Shown piece by piece: positions 33,423 through 42,397 of a stretch of 64,000 nt of DNA (position 1 is its first letter; every line of letters begins with the position of its first letter). A program made the position numbers and the translations under genes. The DNA is from CAIZGX01 sp044354975 (GTDB taxonomy: Bacteria > Bacteroidota > Bacteroidia > Flavobacteriales_D > Sanyastnellaceae): the NCBI GenBank assembly GCA_044354975.1, contig JBIKZA010000003.1:3234-67233 (forward strand). Reading direction: 5' to 3'. Below the pieces are notes generated by a model that saw only the letters and a list, made by a program, of their open reading frames with translations, ran no database searches and was not told the DNA's origin.

Positions 33423-34122
33423 TCGCACACAAGATGGCATACAATCCAATTAAAGTTAAATTCAATTCTACAAAGATGCGGTAATTAAGCTGTTTTGCAA
33501 AATGCACCGAATCTGTACCCGTAAATATCACTCGGAGCTGAGGGTACTGCTCCAATGCTTGTTCAATATATCCCTTCAATTCCGCTACAATTCCAAAATT
33601 AACGCTACTGAGCATGGCGCCGTTCGTAGAGTTTTGAAAAATTTCGGAATATTCTATAAAGTCTAAAAGCGGCAACTGACCAGTGAATTCATGCATAGCA
33701 CGCAAGCGCGATTGTGCCCCCAAGGAAATAACACCTGAGATTAATTCATTCGATTTGCCAATGGAGTAGGTGATGCAAGTTCCGAAATCCACCACAAGAA
33801 ATTTATCGCTGTCAATAATTTTAGCGGCCCCTGCAACGTTGGCCAATCTGTCTTTTCCTGCAAGACCTGAGGTGTAGTTGTATGAAGGGAAGTTGTCAGA
33901 TGGTATGTTTTGACAGAAAGAAAAACGATTTAAAAAATTACGTTGATCCGATTCGCTTCTTACTGAAGAGTAGTAAAATGTAAATGCATGTTTTGAATGC
34001 AATTGAGGAAGTTCGGTATCGACGTTTTCGTCAAGAATGCGACCCGAATCGAGCAAATTTCCATCGAGGAATAAGCCCCATTTTACCGAAGTGTTTCCTT
34101 GATCTAAAACAATGCAGTTCAT
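33412..34122 (-). CDS. coaX: type III pantothenate kinase
   Basis: Catalyses the first step of coenzyme A synthesis, phosphorylation of pantothenate. The 236-residue protein has the ASKHA-fold motifs DQGNTSVKWGLF at the N terminus, the catalytic Asp region LVVDFGTCITY (about 116-126), and FTGTDS near residue 205. Length fits CoaX. It heads the envelope operon that includes lptC. Confidence 0.94.
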   Translation of the reverse strand: MNCIVLDQGNTSVKWGLFLDGNLLDSGRILDENVDTELPQLHSKHAFTFYYSSVRSESDQRNFLNRFSFCQNIPSDNFPSYNYTSGLAGKDRLANVAGAAKIIDSDKFLVVDFGTCITYSIGKSNELISGVISLGAQSRLRAMHEFTGQLPLLDFIEYSEIFQNSTNGAMLSSVNFGIVAELKGYIEQALEQYPQLRVIFTGTDSVHFAKQLNYRIFVELNLTLIGLYAILCANES

Positions 34123-34131
34123 GGGATACGA

Positions 34132-36207
34132 TTAGTTTTTTAGAACTGTTATCAGCCCTCTTCTTTCGTGCAGAACACCACGTCCGTCTTTCACGGTAAT
34201 GTAATAAACATATGCGTTTTCATGAACATAGTCACCATTCATTTGACCGTCCCACTTGTCCGAAAGTTTGTCTGTTTCGAAAACGTAATCACCCCAACGA
34301 CTAAAAATATTCAGGGTGTAAATGCTGGTATCGGCAAAGGAAATGACCGGGAAAAATAAATTGTTCTCGCCGTGAATCATCATGGCATTGGGAATCCAAA
34401 TAAGTGGTTCTTGATCTAAGCACTTTTCATTGCTGTAAGAACTAAATGTCTCATTAGGGAAATAACTAATGGGCTCTGAGTTCGCCTGAATACGATAGCA
34501 GAATTGACCTTTCGAAGAAAGAAAAGGCTCAAGATCATCGCTGAAAGCTAGGTTCGTAGAGTTAGCCGAATAAGCTTGTGTTTCAGCTCCTCCATCAACA
34601 GACCGAAGAACCAAGTACTCCATTACCCCATTCTCCCAATCTTCGTAAACGGACCAATTGATATTGTTCAGAAGGAATTCAGATCTGTTTTCTCCCCTCA
34701 ATCGAATGTTGCGTCCGGTATTCGTCGTGTCAAGGTAATAGCCACAAGGGTTTTGAACAACAACGCGGTAATCATAAATCACATCATTAGAGTTCACGTC
34801 TGTATCTGTAAACACAATATTTGTCGCAGACTGGGTAATGTCCATGTGGTATTCCCAGTTGAAAGGAGCGTATAAATTCTTTCGCTGAAGAATGTATTTG
34901 TGTGGAACCAACGTTGCTTCACTTCGCACGGTAATGTCAATGTCTTTCGAACTATTTACACTTACCGATGTAATGTAGTTAATGCCCGGAGGGCTAGGAT
35001 ACGTGATGTTAATGCTTTGAATATTGGAAGCAGAAGTTACTCCTGAATTAGAATAGGCAACTACCCCGTAATAATGAATGCCAGAAGAGATGCTGGTAAA
35101 TGCGTGAATACCCGCCAAGGTGCTCCCGTTTACAGTATCTACAGGGGTGAAATTAATTCCATCGAGGCTATGCATAAGAACATAATAGTCCACACTTGAA
35201 CTCCACCCAGTATAGGCGCTCCATGAAAAATCGATGCTGGTGTCGCACAGGGTATATGCAGCAGGACTTAGGAAAATAGTGCAATTGCAGACACTTCCCG
35301 TTGGACTCGTATTTGGGCTAGGTGGCACTCCTGAGTAACACGTATCAATAGCAGAAAGCAAATAACATTCAGGTCCACTGCTAGTATTAGAAAGTAAATC
35401 GCTGAATTGAGTGTTGTTAATTCCGAATACCGTGTCAATGAGATTAACAGTTGTCCCATTGCATGAATAAACAATATAACCGTCCGTATCTCCAGAAGTA
35501 TTCACGCCCCAGTTCAGTTCAGCTTGTCCTGTGGTAGGATTCACGGTTACGCCTGTAATCGTGGGTATTGCAGGAGCAGTTTGGTCTGAAAAAACACCAC
35601 CTGCAGTGTTGCTGGCGAAATCACAATTCGGCAACCCACTGTATCTAATCTGAAAATTCAATTGCTCGCTGCAGATTGTAACTTCATAATTAAATGAAGA
35701 AGCGGCACCAGGTAGGGTAGCTACTTTATTCCAAACACCGGTAGGGTATTCTAACCACACTTCCGCGTTAACGGCTGCTAACCATGCTGCATTACTTGAG
35801 GGTGAGTTCCATTGCAAATTAACGAAGCCTGGCGGAGAAACAGAAGCGGTCGCTGTTAAAAATGTGCTGCAAAAAGTCTCTGAATTTGTGAAGTTTGGGA
35901 CACTCCCCACGATGTCTTCTGTGGAGATGAATACACAAACTGATCCAGTTGCAGCGTCAACGTTTGAATAGACGTAGGTTCCTGATAAATTCGTTGATTG
36001 AGTTATTTCTGAAATACCACCAGTTACATCTGTTGCGAAGATGTGGTTTGTTGAAAAAGTAATTGGATTGGGTGTTGTATTCCAAGAAATGGACACGCTT
36101 GATCCTTGCACTTCAAGGCAAGTTATGGTTGCAAGAGATTGTCCATTACTCGAAAGAGTAAGGAAGAATCCGAAGACCAAAAAGCATGATAGAATATACT
36201 TGTTCAT
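34132..36207 (-). CDS. Secreted protein with a type B (CHU_C-like) type IX sorting domain
   Basis: A 691-residue extracellular protein with a signal peptide (MNKYILSCFLVFGFFLTLSS...NGQ), several fibronectin-III-like segments through the middle, and a C-terminal gliding-motility-associated domain: WIPNAMMIHGENNLFFPV, LNIFSRWGDYVFET and YVYYITVKDGRG. Such type B domains are recognised by the type IX machinery and usually need a SprF/PorP partner. No sprF-like gene lies next to it. Adhesin or surface role is inferred only from the domain type. Confidence 0.9.
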   Translation of the reverse strand: MNKYILSCFLVFGFFLTLSSNGQSLATITCLEVQGSSVSISWNTTPNPITFSTNHIFATDVTGGISEITQSTNLSGTYVYSNVDAATGSVCVFISTEDIVGSVPNFTNSETFCSTFLTATASVSPPGFVNLQWNSPSSNAAWLAAVNAEVWLEYPTGVWNKVATLPGAASSFNYEVTICSEQLNFQIRYSGLPNCDFASNTAGGVFSDQTAPAIPTITGVTVNPTTGQAELNWGVNTSGDTDGYIVYSCNGTTVNLIDTVFGINNTQFSDLLSNTSSGPECYLLSAIDTCYSGVPPSPNTSPTGSVCNCTIFLSPAAYTLCDTSIDFSWSAYTGWSSSVDYYVLMHSLDGINFTPVDTVNGSTLAGIHAFTSISSGIHYYGVVAYSNSGVTSASNIQSINITYPSPPGINYITSVSVNSSKDIDITVRSEATLVPHKYILQRKNLYAPFNWEYHMDITQSATNIVFTDTDVNSNDVIYDYRVVVQNPCGYYLDTTNTGRNIRLRGENRSEFLLNNINWSVYEDWENGVMEYLVLRSVDGGAETQAYSANSTNLAFSDDLEPFLSSKGQFCYRIQANSEPISYFPNETFSSYSNEKCLDQEPLIWIPNAMMIHGENNLFFPVISFADTSIYTLNIFSRWGDYVFETDKLSDKWDGQMNGDYVHENAYVYYITVKDGRGVLHERRGLITVLKN

Positions 36208-36221
36208 TTCTTTGAAGAGCG

Positions 36222-36229
36222 CAAAAATA
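36222..36229 (-). promoter_or_regulatory. -7 box for the type B sorted protein
   Basis: The minus strand reads TATTTTTG, an exact match, 14 bases before the ATG at 36207. It supports that start over an in-frame Met at 36261. Confidence 0.5.
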
Positions 36230-36267
36230 GGCCTTGGGTTGCATACAATGGCCAAAATCAAACGTAA

Positions 36268-37212
36268 TTAAAATGAAATATTGCCTACGGAGTTTTGCGC
36301 CTCCTGAAATTCGGCAATCGTCTGCTCTATCACTTCTCTAGCTGAAATTACCCCTTTTAATCTAGCGCTTACTTGACCAATCTCCAATTCCCCTTCCTCA
36401 AGATTGCCCAACGACATTCCTTTTTTCGCTCGACCGCGTCCAAGTAGTTCTTTCAAGTCGTCAAGGCTAGCACCCGTTTCGTAGGCATGAAGAACCGATT
36501 TGTAAAACGGGCTATTCAGCAATCGCACGGGTGTTATTTCGTGTAGAGTGAGTTTTGTATCTCCTTCCTTCGCTTGTAAAATGGCGTTTTTGAAATTCTC
36601 GTGCGCAGCTGATTCATGTGTCATGACGAATCGAGATCCCATTTGCACTCCTTGAGCACCCAGTGACATAGCCGCAAGCATACTTTTCCCGCAGGAAATT
36701 CCACCTGCTGCAATCACAGGAATAGAAACAGCCTCCACAACACTCGGAATGAGACAAAGGGTTGTTGTTTCCTCGCGACCATTGTGTCCGCCTGCTTCGA
36801 AACCCTCAGCAACAACAGCGTCTACGCCTGCTTCTTGAGATTTTAGTGCGAAGGCACTGCTGCTCACAACATGAGCAACTTTTATTCCCGAAGATTTCAG
36901 TCTCTCTGTGTGTTTTTTTGGACTTCCTGCCGAGGTGAAGACAATGGGAACACGGTATTTTTCAATCAGATTTAAATGCTCCTCAATGTTCGGATATAGG
37001 AGCGGAAGGTTGACTCCGAAAGGTTTATCGGTCAATTGCAAGCATTTCTTAATCTCCTCTTCCAATTGGTCTGGATACATAGACCCTGCGCCAAGAAGCC
37101 CGAGGCCTCCAGCATTCGAAACAGCTGAAACCAAATTCGCTCCCGTGCACCAAATCATTCCTCCCTGTATGATCGGGTACTTTATTCCAAAAAGCTGACT
37201 GACTAAATTCAT
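36268..37212 (-). CDS. Nitronate monooxygenase family flavoprotein
   Basis: A 314-residue FMN-dependent TIM-barrel protein with IKYPIIQGGMIWCTG at the start, GGHNGREETTTL (His region) and the phosphate-binding AAGGISCGKSMLAAMSLGAQGVQMGSRF split over the C-terminal half. Members are nitronate monooxygenases or FabK-like enoyl-ACP reductases; these cannot be separated from sequence reading alone. It diverges from the DUF6089 gene. Confidence 0.88.
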   Translation of the reverse strand: MNLVSQLFGIKYPIIQGGMIWCTGANLVSAVSNAGGLGLLGAGSMYPDQLEEEIKKCLQLTDKPFGVNLPLLYPNIEEHLNLIEKYRVPIVFTSAGSPKKHTERLKSSGIKVAHVVSSSAFALKSQEAGVDAVVAEGFEAGGHNGREETTTLCLIPSVVEAVSIPVIAAGGISCGKSMLAAMSLGAQGVQMGSRFVMTHESAAHENFKNAILQAKEGDTKLTLHEITPVRLLNSPFYKSVLHAYETGASLDDLKELLGRGRAKKGMSLGNLEEGELEIGQVSARLKGVISAREVIEQTIAEFQEAQNSVGNISF

Positions 37213-37268
37213 GTTGAAATTTTCTCCAAAAATGCGAAAAACTATTCAGTGTTTCCACATTGTTCATT

Positions 37269-37276
37269 ATCTTAGC
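37269..37276 (+). promoter_or_regulatory. -7-like box for the DUF6089 gene
   Basis: TATCTTAG differs by one base from TAnnTTTG and lies 17 bases before the ATG at 37294. Confidence 0.4.
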
Positions 37277-37293
37277 GAACGACTTTATCCAAT

Positions 37294-38274
37294 ATGAAAA
37301 AAATTGTATTCTTTTTAAGCTTGGTTTTAGCACTTTTGTCAAACGTTTCACTGGCTCAATACCGTTGGGATTATGGATTGAAAGTAGGAGCATCGAACTA
37401 CCTCGGAGACATCGGAGGAAAATATCTGCCAAGAAGAGATTTCGTTGTAGATATGCATTTGGTATCTACCCGATTTGCAGCTGGAATATATGGAAGATAT
37501 AAAGTGAACAAGCGCCTCGCGTTTTCTGCAAACTTCGATTGGATACGCATTACAGACAGAGATGCTTATACAACTTACGCACCACGTCGTGCTAGAAATG
37601 CAAACTTTCAAAACGATTTATTGGAATTAGGCGGAAGAGCTGAATTAACCATATGGTATGACAACGACGTTGGAAACAAAGGTTACTACAATCCAGACTT
37701 TAAAGTATTTATGTTCGCGGGTTTAGCCGGATATTCTTCTAATCCGAAAGGACAGATTTATAGCAACGGAGGTGTTCAATACGGTGGAGAATGGTTCTCC
37801 TTGCGCGATTGGAAGACTGAAGGTCAGAAGGAAGCTTATTCGAAATATGGTTTGGCTATTCCATTAGGTATTGGAGCCTATTTCACGTACAATAAGAAGT
37901 GGAGAGTGCAATGGGATTTGAGTTGGAGAACGACATTTACAGATTATTTAGATGATCTCTCTACCGTGTATGCGAATCCGCAAGATGAAAAGGCACAGGA
38001 ATTTGTTAACGGACAAACTTACCAAGCATTATTAGATGGCCTTGTTGCAGATAATCCACAATATACTTCTGCAGACTTATACATAGATAATTTCCGTTAT
38101 GTAGATGGTGCTGTTAGGCAAGCTCCTCGTGGAGACGCTACGCACAACGACAGCTACCTTACGACACAGTTAACAGTAACACGTGTAGTTCGTGGAAGAT
38201 CTAGCTTCTACAAGTCGAAGTATAGTTACATGAAAGGAAAGCCTGGAGTTAGAAGATCAAGAGCGAAGTTCTAA
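37294..38274 (+). CDS. DUF6089/PorG-like outer-membrane protein
   Basis: A 326-residue beta-barrel protein with signal peptide (MKKIVFFLSLVLALLSNVSLA, then Q). The blocks YGLKVGASNYLGDIGG, RRDFVVDMHL and GIYGRYKVNKRLAF are those of DUF6089, a family related to PorG, an outer-membrane part of the type IX system. Whether this copy works in secretion is inference. It converges on the glycosyltransferase gene with only two bases between stops. Confidence 0.85.
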   Translation: MKKIVFFLSLVLALLSNVSLAQYRWDYGLKVGASNYLGDIGGKYLPRRDFVVDMHLVSTRFAAGIYGRYKVNKRLAFSANFDWIRITDRDAYTTYAPRRARNANFQNDLLELGGRAELTIWYDNDVGNKGYYNPDFKVFMFAGLAGYSSNPKGQIYSNGGVQYGGEWFSLRDWKTEGQKEAYSKYGLAIPLGIGAYFTYNKKWRVQWDLSWRTTFTDYLDDLSTVYANPQDEKAQEFVNGQTYQALLDGLVADNPQYTSADLYIDNFRYVDGAVRQAPRGDATHNDSYLTTQLTVTRVVRGRSSFYKSKYSYMKGKPGVRRSRAKF

Positions 38275-38276
38275 GA

Positions 38277-39176
38277 TTAAAAATATTGTTTCAATTTAGA
38301 AAGTGGTTTACGCAATAGCGTGAACCACTTTGGTTTTAGGCAATTTATTTTCCAAGCCAAACGATCTTCGCGATTCGCCCGAAGGCGATTTTTCAAACTA
38401 ACATTACTCACGCCACCGGCGCGCATGTGAATCATTACTTTGGGCAGGTGTTGCGCACTGCATGATTCTTTAAAAAGAAAACGCAGCATGAGTTCATAAT
38501 CCGCAGCACTTTTAAATTGCGTTTCGAAAGTTCCGAAGTTTTCATAGCAAGATTTCTTTACAAAAAAGGTAGGGTGCGGAGGCATCCATCCTTTCAAAAA
38601 GTTCTCTTTGGAATAAGAACCGCTTCGCCATTTTCGAATAATTTTCGAAGTGTCAACCGGATCTACATAATTCAAATCACCATAAAGGCAATCCGTGTTA
38701 TTATTCTGAAAGGCAAGAACCACCTGTTCAATCACATCATTTGAACAGTAAAAATCATCGCTATTCAAAACGCCAATAATATCTCCGGTAGCCAAAGCAA
38801 GTCCTTTATTCATGGCGTCGTAAATACCCTTGTCTTTTTCACAAAGAAATTTTGAGACTAAACCTTTCGCAGAATCTTGCAAAGCATCTTGTGCAACATC
38901 TTTCGCAGAATCTTGCATCGCATCTTGTGAAACATCTTTCGCAGAATCTTGCATCGCATCTTGTGAAACATCTTTCGCAGAATCTTGCATCGCATCTTGT
39001 GAAACATCTTTCGAAGAATCAAGATATTGCTTCACAATTTCTATAGTCCCATCAGTTGAATTACCATCAACAACGATGTACTCGATGTTTTTATATGATT
39101 GCTTCTGAACTGAGGAAATCGTATCACCGATTGTTTTCGCACTGTTGTAACTAACAGTTATGATACTCACTTTCAT
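38277..39176 (-). CDS. Family 2 glycosyltransferase with an in-frame 12-residue repeat insert
   Basis: A 299-residue GT-A transferase: MKVSIITVSYNSAKTI at the start, nucleotide-binding VVDGNSTDGTIEI, then CEKDKGIYDAMNKGLALATGD and the DxD-type motif VLNSDDFY. Between the second and third of these (residues 54-105) four copies of a 12-residue unit (SAKDVSQDAMQD and variants) plus a partial copy are inserted in a surface loop where homologs are short. The rest of the catalytic domain is intact, so the enzyme may still work. The start at 39176 is fixed by the family's first strand. Probably makes surface polysaccharide; donor and acceptor unknown. Confidence 0.9.
   Translation of the reverse strand: MKVSIITVSYNSAKTIGDTISSVQKQSYKNIEYIVVDGNSTDGTIEIVKQYLDSSKDVSQDAMQDSAKDVSQDAMQDSAKDVSQDAMQDSAKDVAQDALQDSAKGLVSKFLCEKDKGIYDAMNKGLALATGDIIGVLNSDDFYCSNDVIEQVVLAFQNNNTDCLYGDLNYVDPVDTSKIIRKWRSGSYSKENFLKGWMPPHPTFFVKKSCYENFGTFETQFKSAADYELMLRFLFKESCSAQHLPKVMIHMRAGGVSNVSLKNRLRANREDRLAWKINCLKPKWFTLLRKPLSKLKQYF
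38862..39017. repeat. 36-bp tandem repeat inside the glycosyltransferase gene
   Basis: Four full copies plus a partial copy of a 36-base unit, two of them identical, without spacers. The left-most copy differs slightly and is the one most like the intergenic element at 16831-16868 (36 of 38 bases). The unit length is a multiple of three, so the reading frame is kept; the opposite strand is also open through the array. Confidence 0.92.
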
Positions 39177-39180
39177 GGAA

Positions 39181-39783
39181 TCAGAAATTTCTTCCAATTA
39201 AAAAGTGCAAGACTTGATTGTAGTTCCCTTTTTCGTAATAAGAACCTGGATTCGCGAAATTAGGGGATGGTCTTGTCGGAATTATGCTCGATGAAAATTT
39301 CCCTTCTATGAACAGGTGATCGCCTAATTGAACAATTGCCCCCAAACCGAGACCAATATCAAAGTTCCGAAACGGAGGTGAAACGGGATCCGTAAACTGA
39401 TTTGCAAGAATTTCTTGTTTTATTATTTGTCCGTAATAAAGTCCTGATAAAAATGTGAATGGACCATTCTGGTATGACCACTGCACGGGAACTTCGATAT
39501 AATTAAGTCTATATGAATAGGTATTGAAGTTCAGTGTGTCGCGTTTGGTTCGTGATCCTTTTTGAGAATAATACAGGCCAATTCTAAGTCCGTTTTTTTT
39601 GTTGAATGGAGCGTTGACATAGGCTCCTCCAGTTATTCCAAATTTGTCCCATCCACCAAGTCCATCACCACTTATTTGAGAGGTGGTCATGCCTATAGCT
39701 ATTCCCGCGTTAAATGCTTGTTGAGCATTTACAGAACCCGCCAACAACGCAAAGAAAAGAAGAAGTGCTCTAGTTAATTTCAT
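39181..39783 (-). CDS. PorT-like outer-membrane beta-barrel protein
   Basis: A 200-residue protein with signal peptide (MKLTRALLLFFALLAGSVNA, then Q) and an eight-strand barrel pattern of the Omp_b-brl_2/PorT type: GIAIGMTTSQISGDG, LRIGLYYSQKGS, YRLNYIEVPVQWSY, and a terminal FLIGRNF ending in Phe. Function unknown. Its start overlaps the end of the Omp28-like gene by 14 bases. Confidence 0.85.
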   Translation of the reverse strand: MKLTRALLLFFALLAGSVNAQQAFNAGIAIGMTTSQISGDGLGGWDKFGITGGAYVNAPFNKKNGLRIGLYYSQKGSRTKRDTLNFNTYSYRLNYIEVPVQWSYQNGPFTFLSGLYYGQIIKQEILANQFTDPVSPPFRNFDIGLGLGAIVQLGDHLFIEGKFSSSIIPTRPSPNFANPGSYYEKGNYNQVLHFLIGRNF

Positions 39784-40639
39784 ATTCAATAGCATTCAGC
39801 ACGGCGTGTGTATTGGCGTCAACCAAATATCCAATAACAGTCATATTCGTTGGTTCCCAGCTTGTTTGAACAGGAATAGTATAGCTTGTCGTTGCGGTGT
39901 AACCAGCACTTGGACTGTTGATTACCAAGTTTCCCATAGGTTCAGAAACATTGGTTCTAAGGACGTGCTCATGCTCATACTCTTCGATTTCTGATGGGGT
40001 TTGGCTATAGTCTTCTTGCGGACTTACTAAATGATTTTCAACTAAAAGAACAACCAAATTCACATTGCCGGTATATCCTTGAAGGAATTGAGAATTTATG
40101 TGAATGTTGAAGACATTGTCCGCAGACACATATTCGCAATTGGCTTGCAATTGAACAGGGGTAGCGGTATTCATTTGATTCATTACAATGTCTTGCCAAC
40201 TGCTTGGATTAGCGGGGTCGAGGTATTCGTAACTGCTTAAACCACCGAGACGATCAATGCGCGCTGTTGGATTAAATCCACCGTTCAGTTGAGACCAAAA
40301 AAGGTTTCCGGCAGGGGTAGTATAATCTGTCTGAAACAAGGCGCCGCCCGTTGAGGCAAGGGAACCTGCATGAATGGCTACAGTAACCATGCGCTCTCCT
40401 AATGTGGCGTCGAGTGCCAGGGCGAGTGAGGTAGATGCTGGACAAAATCCACACAAGTGACCAGTGTATTCCTCAAACAGGACATTTTTTTCGGCAACAG
40501 TTGCTGTTGGAAATGTTGGTGCTGGCCCGTATAAATCGTCACGGTATTTGTTTTTCGCTACGGTAACCGGATTTTCAATTCGATCACAAGACCCAAACAA
40601 CAGGGCAAAAGCTAAAAGGAATAGTAGTGTCTTTTTCAT
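39770..40639 (-). CDS. Omp28-like lipoprotein with a thioredoxin-type CxxC
   Basis: A 289-residue lipoprotein (lipobox LFGSC, Cys18). The next domain resembles Omp28/thioredoxin-like proteins: VLFEEYTGHLCGFCPAS, with a CGFC redox motif about residue 62-65, then VAIHAGSL and FNPTARIDRLGG. A C-terminal beta-sandwich region follows. It may take part in disulfide handling at the cell surface or periplasm; this is inferred from the motif. It lies in an operon with DUF6029 upstream and the PorT-like gene downstream. Confidence 0.85.
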   Translation of the reverse strand: MKKTLLFLLAFALLFGSCDRIENPVTVAKNKYRDDLYGPAPTFPTATVAEKNVLFEEYTGHLCGFCPASTSLALALDATLGERMVTVAIHAGSLASTGGALFQTDYTTPAGNLFWSQLNGGFNPTARIDRLGGLSSYEYLDPANPSSWQDIVMNQMNTATPVQLQANCEYVSADNVFNIHINSQFLQGYTGNVNLVVLLVENHLVSPQEDYSQTPSEIEEYEHEHVLRTNVSEPMGNLVINSPSAGYTATTSYTIPVQTSWEPTNMTVIGYLVDANTHAVLNAIEYEIN

Positions 40640-40640
40640 T

Positions 40641-42317
40641 TTAAAAACTTGCTGTGTACATTAATTCAAATCCGTTAGTAGCCGGTACCGCTCGACAAAC
40701 ACCACCGATGCAGAAAACGCCCTCTCTGCGCTTACCATATCCTAAAGTAATTCGCTGCGAACCGTTTATATATCCGACAGTTCCAAATAAATAGTGAACG
40801 CGCTTTTCTACTGTTGAATTCCCGTAATTGTATTGGTCAATTAAAGCAACACTCCAATGTGGTGAATGAGAAAATTCAGCTACTACGGTAGCCCAGTCTC
40901 CTTTGTCTTGGTCAGTTTGAAGGCCTTGGAATTCAAGATGAAGATTGTCTTTAGGAGTGAATTTGTAATTCAGTTCAACCACTTCAATATTCGCGTAAAC
41001 AATGCCCTTAAAGTCATTAGTTACCGGAGTAACAAGGGTGTTAAATTCGAAATAATAATAAGTAAAGGCCGCTGAGAATTTTTTGCTCAGTTTTTTCTTC
41101 ACTTCTAAATTGAAGTCCCGGACGTACTTGGTAGGCCCAAACTTCAAAGAGTTGACTTGGTACCCATCTGTATATGCTTCAATTCCATTAAGTCGAGTCG
41201 TATCTAGGCCATTCGCTGCTGCAAAGTTTGCAGAGAGTTGAGTTCCGTATTTTCCCCCGAGCTTCGTTCCTTTTTTGAAAGTGTAAAAAACTTCGCCCAT
41301 AAAGCTGACTTCTCCAGTTAGCGGCGTGGCATAAGGGTACAAGGTTGCTGCTAAGTTATGTGTATGCTGTTTTGTTATGGAAGGAAGGTAGTTGGTAGGT
41401 ACATCGAAAAGTTTTAAGTTGCGATCTGCACGAAAGCTCATGTTGTCAATGTATTTTACAGCTGTATTTATTCCAAAGCCGCTTCCGCTATAGGAAGCAT
41501 TCAAAAAGAAGGCTTTCCCTTTTCGATACAAATAGGCGTTATCTGCGCTTGGGTCATTGATTTTTTGAGCATATTCAGCGGATAGAGCCAAGCCATTTCT
41601 GTTGAGTTGTAATCGAACTGCTGAGTTCGAGACATTGTTTGGTGTCAAGAAGATTAAAGAATCTTGAAAACGGGTTTCTCCATTTTGATAACGGCTGACG
41701 AAACTCGTTCCCAATGTTAGTTGAGTTTGCTTTTCAGCAAGAGATTTAAAAATAGTGTTCAAATGAAATTCGGCATCGCTTCCGCGAATAATACCGTCGG
41801 CATTGCTTACTCCACTATCAAAATCTAAACGTTGGCGTCCGTATATTCCTTTTAAGATTATTCCCTTTTTTGGAGTTATGATTAATCGGGCTCCGTCAAG
41901 CGCGTTATCTATTCCCAAGTTCGGTTCCCAATAGGTGCGAAGGGTTAATCCGTTTCCGAATTGTTCGTAGAAATTTCCTATCGTAACATTAAAAATACTG
42001 TCTTGATATTGAATGTAACGGTTTCCAATTCCGGTGCCCTTGTATCTGTTTTGAGCGCTGAATCCTTGAATGGCATTGTTATATGTTTCAAAGCGCATTC
42101 CTGCACTGAATCCACCTTGGGTATACATTAGATTTCCAAAGCCGTTAATAGCAGTAGTGGCTGGAGGAACAGTCGCTCCAATTAGACTGTCTTCACTGTA
42201 TTGTTGTGAAAGAAATTGGAAATTGCCATGCAATTGACCTGGTTTTTTCGGATCGCCTTGAGCTTGAGCGCTACAGGCGAAAACAAGGAGTGTTGAAAAT
42301 ATAAGTAGCTTTTTCAT
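40641..42317 (-). CDS. DUF6029 family outer-membrane protein
   Basis: A 558-residue protein with a signal peptide (MKKLLIFSTLLVFACSAQA, then Q) and beta-barrel strand patterns throughout; blocks such as GNFYEQFGNGLTLRTYWEP and GARLIITPKKGIILKGIYG identify DUF6029. It ends in an aromatic-rich strand (FELMYTASF). The start may be three codons further upstream (42326). It ends one base before the Omp28-like gene, so the two are probably cotranscribed; their tight pairing suggests a shared envelope role, unknown. Confidence 0.85.
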   Translation of the reverse strand: MKKLLIFSTLLVFACSAQAQGDPKKPGQLHGNFQFLSQQYSEDSLIGATVPPATTAINGFGNLMYTQGGFSAGMRFETYNNAIQGFSAQNRYKGTGIGNRYIQYQDSIFNVTIGNFYEQFGNGLTLRTYWEPNLGIDNALDGARLIITPKKGIILKGIYGRQRLDFDSGVSNADGIIRGSDAEFHLNTIFKSLAEKQTQLTLGTSFVSRYQNGETRFQDSLIFLTPNNVSNSAVRLQLNRNGLALSAEYAQKINDPSADNAYLYRKGKAFFLNASYSGSGFGINTAVKYIDNMSFRADRNLKLFDVPTNYLPSITKQHTHNLAATLYPYATPLTGEVSFMGEVFYTFKKGTKLGGKYGTQLSANFAAANGLDTTRLNGIEAYTDGYQVNSLKFGPTKYVRDFNLEVKKKLSKKFSAAFTYYYFEFNTLVTPVTNDFKGIVYANIEVVELNYKFTPKDNLHLEFQGLQTDQDKGDWATVVAEFSHSPHWSVALIDQYNYGNSTVEKRVHYLFGTVGYINGSQRITLGYGKRREGVFCIGGVCRAVPATNGFELMYTASF

Positions 42318-42362
42318 TCTATTCATTCAGCCTCGAAAATACGTCGTAATCGGAAATAAAAA

Positions 42363-42378
42363 AAGCCCTTTCGGGCTT
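42363..42378 (-). terminator. Terminator after the TlpA-like gene
   Basis: The palindrome aagccctttcgggctt (6-bp stem, loop tttc) with an A-run to its left gives stem plus T-run on the minus strand, 19 bases past the TlpA stop. Confidence 0.8.
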
Positions 42379-42397
42379 ATAAATGCTGTGAGTGAAA

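Noticed and set aside
37294..38274. Assignment of the DUF6089 gene as a confirmed PorG
   Set aside because: PorG and DUF6089 are related, but nothing in the window separates them; only a PorG-like label is justified.
38862..39017. Possible CRISPR array (36-base repeat unit)
   Set aside because: The units are contiguous with no spacers, lie inside a coding gene in frame, and no cas genes are present.
38830..39108. Plus-strand open frames of 64 and 92 codons across the repeat array
   Set aside because: They arise because the 36-base unit is open in several frames; the minus strand encodes a clear glycosyltransferase.
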